Below, piece by piece: positions 1-6,902 of a DNA stretch of 6,902 bases. Source of the DNA: Gemmatimonadota bacterium. GTDB lineage: Bacteria; Gemmatimonadota; Gemmatimonadetes; Longimicrobiales; Longimicrobiaceae. Both the position numbers and the translations under genes were made by a program. The stretch's first letter is position 1. Every line of letters starts with the position of its first letter. The stretch is from assembly GCA_019240375.1 (NCBI GenBank), contig JAFAYN010000202.1, forward strand, positions 1-6,902, given 5' to 3'. The notes under the pieces were generated by a model. The model saw only the letters and a program-made list of their open reading frames with translations, was not told the origin of the DNA and did no database searches.

Positions 1-3000
1 GCGGCTCTTCCGCCAGGGCGGCCAGGAGCTCGAAGGCCCGCGCCCCGTCTCCGGGGAGGATCGCCCGGTCCGTGAGCGGGTCTTCCCCGCCGCCGAGGTG
101 CCCGTGGTCCCAGGCCACGCTCGTCCAGCGTCCGTCCTCGCCGGCGCCGCTCCGCCGCGCCCAGGCGTCCAGCAGGGCGAACACCGCCGTGGCTCCCCCC
201 AGCCCCGCCCCGCCGAAGAGCGAGACGAGCGAGCCCTGCAGGAGGCGGAAGTCGAGCGGGAGCCCCGCGGTGGCACCGTCCAGCACGGCCAGCTCGCGCG
301 CCACGCGGGCCAGCTCCGCCGCCACCGCGGAGGGATTCGCCTCCGCCAGGGGAGCGAGCCCGGCTCCCGGCCCCGGCACCACGGTGTGGACCACGCCGTG
401 CAGCGCGCCGAACTCCGCGCGCGCGGCCTCCACCGCGGCGCGCATCGCCCCGGGGTCGCCCGGGTCGGCGCGGAGGAGGAGCGGTCGTCCCGCGCGTTCG
501 GAAGCGGCGGCGTCCCGGTCGTCGAAGCCCGGGTCCACCACCACGGCGATCCGCGCGCTCCACGCTTCCGTCAGGTGCTCCGCCAGCACGCGGGCGCTCC
601 CGGCCACCTCCCCGGTGAACAGGTAGGCGCCGCCCTCGCGCACCCCGGGCGCGCCCTCCGGGGGGCGCACCGCCTCGTAATCCGGCGTCCAGCGCCAGAT
701 CCCCCGGAGCGCCGCCTCGGGCTCGGCCGTCTCCGCGGTCACTTCGGCCAGGAGCTGGTGCGCCAGGCGCTCGTCGCCGGCACCGGTGCGGACGTCCACG
801 GTGCGGACGGCCACGTGCGGGTGCTCCTGCGCGAGCGCCAGCGAGGCGCCGAGCACGGTGGCGCGCGCCGGGTGGACGCTCTCGCCGCCGGTCACGTCGC
901 GCACCCCCTCCGTGACCACGACCAGCCGGAGGGGGCCCTCCGCGGGGTCGCGGGCGAGCGTCGCCGCCAGGGCGGCCACGGTGGCCCAGCCGCGCGCCTG
1001 CGCCCGCCCGAAGGCGTCCTCGTCGCCGCCCTCCGGGCCGATCCCCCAGAGCTGGACGACACGGCGGGGGCGCGTCCCCGCCGCGTGCAGCGCGTCCCGC
1101 AATGCCGCCAGGTCTTCGGCGGAGCCGGGGCGGAGCGTGTACCCCCGGTCGCCCACCCGCGCGAAGCGGTCGCCCGCCTCCGCCGTTACCACGGTGTGCC
1201 CCAGCGCTTCCAGCCGCGCGGCGAGCTTGCGGCCGATCCCGGTCCCGTCCGCCAGCACCAGCCACTCCGTGGGCGCGGCGGGTGACTGCCCGGGGAGGGG
1301 CGCCCGCTTCCAGCCGGGGAGATAGAGCCAGTCCGCCGGGTCGGGCTTGCGGGCCAGCGGGTCGCCTCCGCGCGGGGCCGGGAGCGCGCCCGCGCGCGGC
1401 TCCACCCAGAAGCGCCTGCGCTCGAAGGGGTAGGTGGGGAGGGGGACGCGCCGCGGCCGCTCGTGCGCGTGCATCGCCCGCCAGTCCACCGCCGCGCCCG
1501 ACGCCCACAGCCTCCCGGCCGCGCCAAGCACGTGCGCGGGGTCGGGGTGGCGCTCGTATGCGTGCCGCAGCGAAGCGACGAAGGTGGGCTCCTCCTCTCC
1601 CCATACGGGGATCTGGACGGCCAGCATCCGCAGCGCGTGCCCGGGGCCGGACTCCAGCATCAGCCGGAAGCCGTCGCCGGCCAGCGTTTCCACCCCTTCC
1701 GAGAAACGCACCGGCTCGCACAGGTGGCGCGCCCAGTACGCCGGGTCGGTCGCCTCGGAGGGGCGGATCCAGGTCCCGGTGACGTTGGAAACGAAGGGGA
1801 TGCGCGGCGCGTGCATCTCCACCCGGCGGAGCAGCGCCATCAGCCCCTCGGCCACCGGCTCCATCAGCGGGGTGTGGAAGGCGTGCCGCATGGGGAGCCG
1901 CCGCCAGACGATCCCGCGCGCCGCGACCTCCGCCTGCAGCGCGTCCAGCTCGTCCGTGGGGCCGGACACGACGGTGATCGCCGGCCCGTGCAGCGCGCCG
2001 ACGTACAGGTTGCCGGTGAGGACCGGGCGCACCTGCTCCTCGGGGACGTTGATCCCCATCATCCCCCCCTCCGGGAGCGACTCGATGAGCCGCGCGCGCT
2101 CGGCCACCAGCATCAGCGCGTCCTCCAGCGACCAGACCCCCGCCACCGTGGCCGCCACCCACTCGCCCAGCGAGTGGCCGAGCATGGCCGCCGGGCGCAC
2201 TCCCCACTCCGTCCAGAGCCGGTGGAGCGCGTACTCGGTGACGAAGAGCGCCGGCTGCGCCAGGTGGGTGCGGTTCAGCCGGTCGCCGGGGTCGTTCGGG
2301 CGCTCCGCGGCGGGGGCGCGGCCCAGCATGGCCCGCAGGTCGATCCCGAACGCGCCCTCCGCTTCCGCAGGCGCGTCGTCCGGGTACAGCACCTCGCGGA
2401 CGTCCAGCCCCAGGTAGGGGCGCAGGATCTCGGCGCAGCGGTCCACCGCCTCGCGGAAGACCGGCTCCGTCTCGTACAGTCCGCGCCCCATCCCGGGGTA
2501 GTGGCTCCCCAGCCCGGGGAAGAGGAAGACGACCGGCCGCGCCGTTTCCGGCGCCGCCGCGCCGAACACCCGGTCGTGCGCGCGGGTTTCCAGCGCCGCG
2601 GCGGCCTCCTCACGGCTCCGGGCCACCACCGTGCGCCGGTGCTCGAAGGCGCGGCGCCCCGCCTGGAGCGTCCAGGCCACGTCGGCCAGCTCCTGCTCCG
2701 GGTGGGCGCGCAGGTGCGCCGCCAGCCGGTCCGTCGCCGCCTCCAGCGCGGTGGGCGTACGGGCGGAGAGCGTCAGGAGCTGCCAGGGGCGCCCGGACGC
2801 GGACGGCTCCGTGGGGGGCGCCTCCTCCAGCACCACGTGCGCGTTGGTCCCGCCGATCCCGAACGACGACACCCCGGCGCGCCGCGGGTGCCCGTCGCCT
2901 CCCCAGCGGCGCAGCTCGGCGTTGACGAAGAAGGGAGACGAGGTGAAGTCGATCCGTGGATTCGGTGCGGTGTAGTGCAGCGTCGGCGGGATCTCGCCGT

Positions 3001-6000
3001 GCTCCACCGCGAGGACGGCCTTGATCAGCCCCGTCACCCCCGCCGCGCTGTCCAGATGCCCCACGTTGGTCTTCACCGAGCCCAGGGCGCAGTACTGCCG
3101 GGCTTCCCCGCCGGCACCCGCGGCCCCGAACGCCTGCGTCAGCGCGGCCACCTCCACCGGGTCGCCCAGCTCGGTCCCGGTGCCGTGCGCCTCCACGTAC
3201 CCCACCGTCGCCGGGTCTACCCCGGCCCGGGCCAGCGCCTCCGCTACGACCTCGGCCTGCCCCTGGATGCTGGGGGCGGTGTACCCCACCTTCTGCTCGC
3301 CGTCGTTGTTGATGGCGGAGCCCCGGATCACCGCGTGGATGGTGTCGCCGTCGGCCAGCGCGTCGGCCAGGCGTCTGAGCACCACCACCCCGACCCCGCT
3401 CCCGGCCACCGCGCCGCCCGAGCGGGCGTCGAAGGCGCGGCAGTGCCCGTCGGGCGAGAGGATCCCTCCCGGGGTGTACAGGTAGCCGCCGCGCAGCCGG
3501 ATTCCGACCCCGCCCGCGACGGCCACGTCGCACTCGCCGGCAGCGAGCGCCCGGCAGGCCACGTGGACGGCGACCAGCCCGGTGGAGCACGCCGTCTGCA
3601 CGTTGAGCGCGGGGCCGCGCAGGTCCAGCTTGTAGGCGGCGCGCGAGGCGAGGAAGTCCTTGCCGTTCCCCAGGTCCACCTGGAGGCTCCCCAGCGCTTC
3701 CACCAGCTCGGGGTGGGTGAGGACGTGGCGGGTGAGGTAGTCGCTGGCGGACGACCCGGCGTAGACCCCCACCGCTTCCCGCGTGGTCCCGGGCGCGTGG
3801 CCGGCGTTCTCCAGCGCCTCCCAGGTGACTTCCAGGAAGTGGCGCTGCTGCGGGTCGAGGATCTCCGCCTCGCGCGGATTGAAGCCGAAGAAGGCGGCGT
3901 CGAACAGCTCGATCTCCTCCAGCACCCCCGCCGCCCGGACGTACGCCGGGTCGCGGAGGAGCGCCGGGTCCACGCCCCCCGCCTCCAGCTCCGCGTCGTC
4001 GAAGAAGGTGATGGAGTGGACCCCCTCGCGGAGGTTGCTCCAGAACGTCGCCACGTCCGGCGCGCCCGGGAAGCGCCCCGCCATCCCGACGATCGCGATC
4101 GCGCCGTCCGGATCGCTCGCTCGCTCGCGGTCCGTCCGGGGCGCCGGGGCGGCTTCCGCCGCGCCGCCCAGGTGCCCGGCCAGCGCCGCCACCGTGGGGA
4201 AGCGGAACAGGTCGACGATGGGGACCTCCCGGCCCAGCCGCTCCCGGATCGCCGCCTGCACCCGGGTGAGCAGGAGGGAGTGCCCGCCGAGGTCGAAGAA
4301 GTTGGTGTTCACCCCCACCCGCCCGGTCTTCAGCACCTCGGCCCAGATCCCCGCCAGCGTTTCCTCCAGCGGCGCCCGGGGGGCGAGGTACGCTTCCTCC
4401 GCGGGGGCGTGCTCCGGCGCGGGGAGGGCGCGGCGGTCCACCTTGCCGCTGGGGGTGAGCGGGAGCGCGTCCAGCACCACGAAGACGGCGGGGACCATGT
4501 ACTCCGGCAGCCGCTCCTTGAGGTGCGCCCGCAGCTCCGCGGGGGCGACCTCCGCCCCCTCGTCCGCGACCACGTAGGCCACCAGGCGCCGCCCTTCGGT
4601 GCCGGGCTGGTCCTCCCGCACCACCACGGCCGCCTCGCGCACCGCGGGCCACACTTCCAGCGCCGCCTCGATCTCGCCGGGCTCGATGCGGAAGCCGCGC
4701 AGCTTGACCTGCTCGTCGGCCCGCCCCAGGAACTCCAGCTCGCCCGTGGGGAGCCAGCGCGCGCGGTCGCCCGAGCGATACAGCCGCGCTCCAGGCTCCG
4801 CGGCGAACGGATCGGGGACGAAGCGCGCCGCCGTCAGCTCCGGCCGGTCCAGGTAGCCGCGCGCCAGGGACACCCCGCCCAGGTACAGCTCGCCGGGGAC
4901 GCCGGCCGGCACCGGCGCCAGGTGGCGGTCCAGCACGTAGCAGGCGGTGTTGGCGACCGGCGCGCCGATGGGGGGGAGGAGCGGCCACCCATCGGGGTCG
5001 CCCTCCAGGGCGCGGGCGGTGACCACGTGCGTCTCGGAGGGGCCGTACTGGTTGTGCAGCGGCGCACTCAGCGCGGCGAACCAGCGGCGCATCGGCCCGG
5101 TGACGCGCAGCGCCTCGCCGGAGGTCAGCACCTCGCGCAGCCGCGAAGGGACGATCCCGCGGGCGACGGCCTCCTCGGCCAGGTGCTGCAGCGCCACCCC
5201 GGGGAGGAAGAGCCGCTCCACCCCCTCGCACTCCATGGTCTCCAGCAGCGCGGCGGGGTCGTAGCGCTGCTCGTCCTCGATCAGCACCACCCGCCCCCCC
5301 GAGGTCCAGCAGGAAAAGAGCTCCTGGAAGGAAACGTCGAAGCTGACGGGGGCGAACTGGAGCGTGGTCGCGGCCTCCGGGGCGCGCCAGTCGCGCCCCT
5401 GCCACGCCAGCAGGTTGACCAGCGGCCGGTGCGGCATCGCCACGCCCTTGGGTCGCCCCGTACTCCCGGAGGTGTAGACGACGTAGGCCAGGTTGTCGGG
5501 CCCGACCGGGACCCACGGGTACGTGCTGCTCTCCCTCGCGATGCGGGCTGCGTCCGTGTCCACCCGGACCACCCGGATGCCATCGGCGGGGAGCCGATCC
5601 GCCAGGCTTGCCTGCGTCACCAGCACCCGCGCCGCGGAGTCGGCCAGCATGTACGCCAGGCGCTCGGCCGGGTACGCCGGGTCGAGCGGGACGTACGCCC
5701 CGCCCGCCTTGAGGATCCCCATCAGGGCGGTCACCATCTCCGGCCCCCGCTCCAGGCAGAGCGCCACGCGCGCGTCCGGCCCCACCTCCAGCCCGACGAG
5801 GTGGTGGGCGAGCCGGTTGGCCCGCTCGTTCAGCTCCCGGTAGGTGAGCGCCTCCCCGCCGGAGACCAGGGCCACCGCGTCCGGCGCGCGCTCCACCCGC
5901 GCCTCGAACAGCTCGTGGACGCAGCGGTCCGCCGGGTACTCCGCCGCCGTCCGGTTCCACCCCTCCAGCACCCGGCGTTCCTCCTCGCCCAGCAGCTCCA

Positions 6001-6902
6001 GCTCCGACAGGCGCACGTCCGCGTCGGCGGCCACCTGCTCCAGCACCCGCGCGAAGTGGCCCAGCATCCACCGGATGGTGCCCGGCTCGAACAGGTCGGC
6101 GTCGTACTCCAGCGCGACGCCGAGGCCTTCCGCCTGCGGGGTCGCGAAGAGCGTCAGGTCGAACTTGCTCGTCCCGCTCTCCGTCGCCAGCCCGCGCATC
6201 TCCACCCCCGGCAGGGCGGCTCCTCCGCGCTCGCGATCCGCGCCCTGGAGTACGAGCATCACCTGGAAGAGGGGCGCGTGGTCCAGGCTGCGCTCCGGCT
6301 GCAGCTCCTCCACCAGCCGCTCGAAGGGAAGCTCCTGGTGCTCGTACGCGCCCAGCGTGGTCTCCCGCACCCGCCGAAGCGTTTCGCGGAAGGTGGGCTC
6401 GCCCGACAGATCCGTACGCAGCACGAGCGTGTTGACGAAGAAGCCGATCAATCCCTCTACCTCGCCGCGGGTGCGCCCGGCGATGGGGGTGCCGACCACC
6501 ACGTCCTCGCTCCCGGTGTACTTGGCCAGCAGCACCTGCCAGGCGGCGAGCAGCGTCATGAAGAGCGTCGCTCCCTCGCCGCGCCCCAGGGCGTGCAGCC
6601 GCTCCGACAGCCCGGCCGGCAGCTCCATCCGCTCGTGCGCCCCCCGGTGGCTCTGCACCGCGGGGCGGGGGTGGTCGGTGGGAAGCTCCAGGAGCGCCGG
6701 CGCGCCCGCCAGCCGCTCCCGCCACCAGGCAAGCTCCCGGTCCAGCGTCTCGCCCCGCAGCACCCGCCGTTGCCAGGCCGCGTAGTCGGCGTACTGCACC
6801 GCCGGCTCCGGGAGGGGCGACTCCGCGCCCGCCAGGTACGCGGCGTACAGCGCCGACAGCTCCCGCAGGAGCACTTCCGCGCTCCACTCGTCGGCGACGA
6901 CG
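1..6902 (-). CDS. Hybrid NRPS-PKS megasynthase, internal fragment (C-A-PCP-KS-AT-KR), partial at both ends
   Basis: A single minus-strand frame, read from 6901 down to 2, is open for all 2,300 codons and shows well-conserved domains in the order condensation, adenylation, carrier, ketosynthase, acyltransferase, ketoreductase. It would be a cytosolic assembly-line enzyme that condenses one amino acid onto an upstream chain and then extends it by one malonyl-derived unit. No start codon context, ribosome binding site or stop lies in the window, so the total length and the neighbouring genes are unknown; upstream residues must at least complete the C domain, and an acyl carrier protein should follow. 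Codons end almost always in G or C, consistently across all domains, with no sign of a frameshift. The amino-acid half joins the polyketide half in cis through a short linker near residues 911-931. The class is certain; the product and the organism are not. Confidence 0.97.
2..679 (-). other. Ketoreductase catalytic subdomain, apparently inactive (KR0), cut by the window edge
   Basis: Residues about 2075-2300. A working KRc binds NADPH and reduces the beta-keto group. The fold is still clear: GGAYLFTGEVAGSARVLAEH, ALHGVVHTVVPGPGAGLAPL, PLDFRLLQGSLVSLFGGAGL and TSVAWDHG align almost gap-free with active KRs. The key residues are gone. The nucleotide motif TGGxGGIG reads TGEVAGSA (593-616). Catalytic Lys is Val (302-304, residue 2200). 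Catalytic Tyr is Ala (191-193, residue 2237). The Asn four residues later is Phe (179-181, residue 2241). Only the Ser is kept (230-232, residue 2224). The K-S-Y-N spacing of 24, 13 and 4 residues is exactly preserved, so this is substitution and not misalignment. It would be classed as a C-type inactive KR. The frame is intact, so a structural role is likely. Confidence 0.88.
680..1333 (-). other. Ketoreductase structural subdomain (KRs)
   Basis: Residues about 1857-2074. This is the truncated Rossmann half that braces a modular PKS ketoreductase and has no catalytic residues of its own. It opens with DWLYLPGWKRAPLPGQ (about 1286-1333), the usual (Y/W)LY-P-WKR entry, followed by WLVLADGTGIGRKLAARLEA, RRVVQLWGIGPEGG and LRLVVVTEGVRDVTGGE, then ATVLGASLALAQEHP. 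Each block aligns without large gaps to the structural subdomain of KRs in myxobacterial or hybrid PKS modules, as recalled from family knowledge. Its good preservation contrasts with the degenerate catalytic half that follows. Confidence 0.85.
1334..1744 (-). other. AT C-terminal and post-AT linker
   Basis: Residues about 1720-1856. After the ferredoxin-like part of the AT, the chain runs through FVSNVTGTWIRPSEATDPAY and WARHLCEPVRFSEGVETLA to the classic post-AT signature VPLPTYPFERRRFWVEP (about 1397-1447). That signature packs back against the KS-AT linker in PKS structures. About 25 residues of Pro/Ala/Arg-rich linker then lead into the KR. No dehydratase HxxxGxxxxP motif or methyltransferase glycine-rich motif is present, and there is no room for either domain. 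Confidence 0.8.
1745..2536 (-). other. Acyltransferase (AT) domain, malonyl-CoA type
   Basis: Residues about 1456-1719. It transfers the extender acyl group from CoA to the module's ACP. It begins VVFLFPGLGSHYPGMGRGLY (2480-2533). The nucleophile motif is GHSLGEWVAA with the Ser at 2171-2173 (residue 1577). The specificity motif is HAFH at 1874-1885 within MRHAFHTPLMEPV; its second His (1874-1876, residue 1676) is the catalytic one. HAFH marks malonyl-CoA selectivity, where YASH would mark methylmalonyl-CoA. The N-terminal motif, normally GQGSQ, is GLGSHY here, so the Gln before the second Gly is Leu. The catalytic Ser-His pair is intact, so I expect an active AT. Confidence 0.93.
2540..2821 (-). 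other. KS-AT linker (adaptor)
   Basis: Residues about 1361-1455. This stretch joins KS and AT and normally folds as a small alpha/beta adaptor that fixes their geometry. It holds the usual landmark LLTLSARTPTALEAATDRLA followed by LADVAWTLQAGRRAFEHRRT, which aligns with the typical linker pattern of cis-AT PKS modules. No catalytic motif is expected or seen. An intact linker and AT show that this is a cis-AT module and not a trans-AT one. Confidence 0.85.
2822..4108 (-). other. Ketosynthase (KS) domain of an extending PKS module
   Basis: Residues about 932-1360, a full-length KS. It takes the aminoacyl or peptidyl chain from the PCP onto its Cys and condenses it with malonyl-ACP by decarboxylation. 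It starts with AIAIVGMAGRFPGA and contains FDAAFFGFNPREAEILDPQQR. The active-site motif is NVQTACSTGLVAVH with the Cys at 3587-3589 (residue 1105). The two catalytic histidines are in VEAHGTGTELGDPVEV (His at 3185-3187, residue 1239) and KTNVGHLDSAAGVTGLIKAV (His at 3056-3058, residue 1282). It ends with SSFGIGGTNAHVVLEEAP. The Cys in place of Gln or Ser makes it a true condensing KS, not a KSQ loading domain or a KS0. The NVQTACST wording and its place right after a PCP fit the hybrid NRPS-to-PKS type of KS. The residue after ACST is Gly where Ser is more usual. Confidence 0.97.
4113..4128. repeat. (TCGC)x4 tetranucleotide tract in the PCP-KS linker
   Basis: Four perfect tandem copies of TCGC lie in the short linker between the carrier domain and the KS, where the protein reads RERASD on the minus strand. 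A change of one repeat unit would shift the frame, so slippage here would cut the enzyme after the NRPS part. The tract is short, and in DNA this GC-rich it may be chance. Confidence 0.5.
4170..4398 (-). other. Peptidyl carrier protein (PCP, thiolation) domain
   Basis: Residues about 835-911. It carries the activated amino acid, and then the condensed chain, on a phosphopantetheine arm. The attachment motif reads NFFDLGGHSLLLTRV, with the modified Ser at 4277-4279 (residue 875). It is preceded by the typical helix-1 sequence LEETLAGIWAEVL and followed by VPIVDLFRFPTVAALAGHL. LGGHS with L after the Ser is the usual form of a PCP following an A domain, rather than the LGxDS form of a PKS ACP. 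It lies directly between the A domain and the KS, so it is the donor for the ketosynthase downstream. It needs a phosphopantetheinyl transferase, which is not in the window. Confidence 0.96.
4421..5917 (-). other. Adenylation (A) domain, proline-like specificity
   Basis: Residues about 329-827, a normal A-domain length. It activates an amino acid with ATP and loads it on the adjacent PCP. All core motifs are visible: LTYRELNERANRLA (A1), LKAGGAYVPLDPAYP (A2), YTSGSTGRPKGV (A3, about 5441-5476), FDVSFQELF (A4, 5315-5341), NQYGPSETHVV (A5), GELYLGGVSLARGYLDRPEL (A6), YRSGDRARWLP (A7), GRADEQVKLRGFRIEPGEIE (A8) and PSGKVDR with the invariant Lys at 4442-4444 (A10). Aligned by hand to the GrsA pocket, the code is D-V-Q-F-L-S-Q-V-V-K: D235 at 5336-5338, V236 at 5333-5335, Q239 at 5324-5326, F278 at 5207-5209, L299 at 5126-5128, S301 at 5120-5122, Q322 at 5048-5050, V330 and V331 at 5021-5026. 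Known proline codes are of the type DVQLIAHVVK or DVQFIAHV, so the first four and last positions match while 299, 301 and 322 differ. Proline or another imino acid is the best guess; the substrate is not proven. Confidence 0.95.
6002..6901 (-). other. Condensation (C) domain, C-terminal part
   Basis: Residues 1 to about 300. This domain forms the amide bond between an upstream carrier-bound acyl or peptidyl donor and the amino acid on the downstream PCP. The first codons read VVADEWSAEVLLREL, which aligns with the region just after the catalytic HH of the C3 motif, so the two histidines fall just outside the window. Later motifs are intact: YADYAAWQ (C4, about 6770-6793), IGFFVNTLVLRTD (C5, about 6410-6450), HQELPFERLVEEL (C6, about 6305-6343) and RSLDHAPLFQVMLVLQ (C7, about 6250-6300). 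The Asp of HHxxxDG is kept (6890-6892) but the following Gly is Glu (6887-6889). I see no epimerization or cyclization signature in the part present. It looks like an ordinary elongating C domain, but the LCL/DCL/starter subtype cannot be settled without the N-terminal half. Confidence 0.93.

Noticed and set aside
2..679. KR loss explained by a frameshift or pseudogene
   Set aside because: The frame is uninterrupted, domain length and K-S-Y-N spacing are exact, and codon use is unchanged. The residues are substituted rather than scrambled.
98..1285. Plus-strand open frame of 395 codons antisense to the KR
   Set aside because: It is Arg/Gly/Ala/His-rich and of low complexity, lies antisense to clearly coding sequence and shows no family motif. 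It is a compositional shadow, as are the other plus-strand frames at 72..626, 786..1325, 1102..1782, 1434..2417 and 5844..6785.
1286..2000. Possible dehydratase or methyltransferase between AT and KR
   Set aside because: The sequence is accounted for by the AT end, the post-AT YPFERRRFW linker and the KR structural subdomain. No HxxxGxxxxP or SAM-binding motif is seen.
3560..3610. KSQ or KS0 loading-type ketosynthase
   Set aside because: The active-site Cys and both catalytic His residues are present, so it is a condensing KS.
2610..6887. Minus-strand open frame of 1,425 codons overlapping the NRPS-PKS in another frame
   Set aside because: Its translation is dominated by Arg, Gly, Ala and Pro with no recognisable domain, while the other minus frame carries every expected motif in order. 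It is open only because AT-rich stop codons are rare in this GC-rich DNA.
1..6902. RNA genes, CRISPR, insertion sequences, promoters or terminators
   Set aside because: The window is coding throughout. I saw no tRNA-like cloverleaf, regular direct-repeat array, terminal inverted repeats or intergenic gap. Local GC-rich palindromic stretches are expected from composition alone.

Overview
The window lies wholly inside one very large gene on the minus strand. One frame is open from 6901 down to 2 (2,300 codons, no stop, no start inside), and its translation is a collinear hybrid non-ribosomal peptide synthetase / type I polyketide synthase (NRPS-PKS). Both ends of the gene are outside the window. 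Residue numbers below count from the first complete codon at 6901.

Layout from N to C terminus (right to left on the map): condensation domain C, truncated at the window edge just after the expected HH of its catalytic motif (6901 to about 6002); adenylation domain A (about 5917 to 4421) with a proline-like but altered specificity code; peptidyl carrier protein PCP (about 4398 to 4170, Ser at 4277-4279); ketosynthase KS (about 4108 to 2822, Cys-His-His triad present); KS-AT linker; acyltransferase AT with malonyl-type signatures (about 2536 to 1745); post-AT linker; and a ketoreductase KR made of a structural half (about 1330 to 680) and a catalytic half (about 640 to 2). By position, the KR has lost its NADPH-binding glycines and the catalytic Lys, Tyr and Asn. 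There is no room for a dehydratase, enoylreductase or methyltransferase between AT and KR. An acyl carrier protein is expected just beyond position 1.

Reading the line as chemistry (inference): the C domain joins an upstream acyl or peptidyl chain to an amino acid, probably proline or a related imino acid, held on the PCP. The KS accepts this aminoacyl chain and adds two carbons from malonyl-CoA. Because the KR looks dead, the beta-keto group should stay unreduced. The NRPS-to-PKS switch happens within one polypeptide, without docking domains.

Organism: the DNA is very GC-rich (by eye around 70% or more, with nearly all third codon positions G or C), and multi-module NRPS-PKS genes of this size fit myxobacteria, Longimicrobium-type Gemmatimonadota or actinomycetes. 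The wording of the A and carrier motifs looks to me more like the first two than like Streptomyces, but this is weak evidence. I see no RNA genes, mobile elements, CRISPR, promoters or terminators. The many other long open frames on both strands are GC-driven shadows of this gene. The system is a recognisable class; what may be new is the product, the A-domain code and the conserved but disabled KR.
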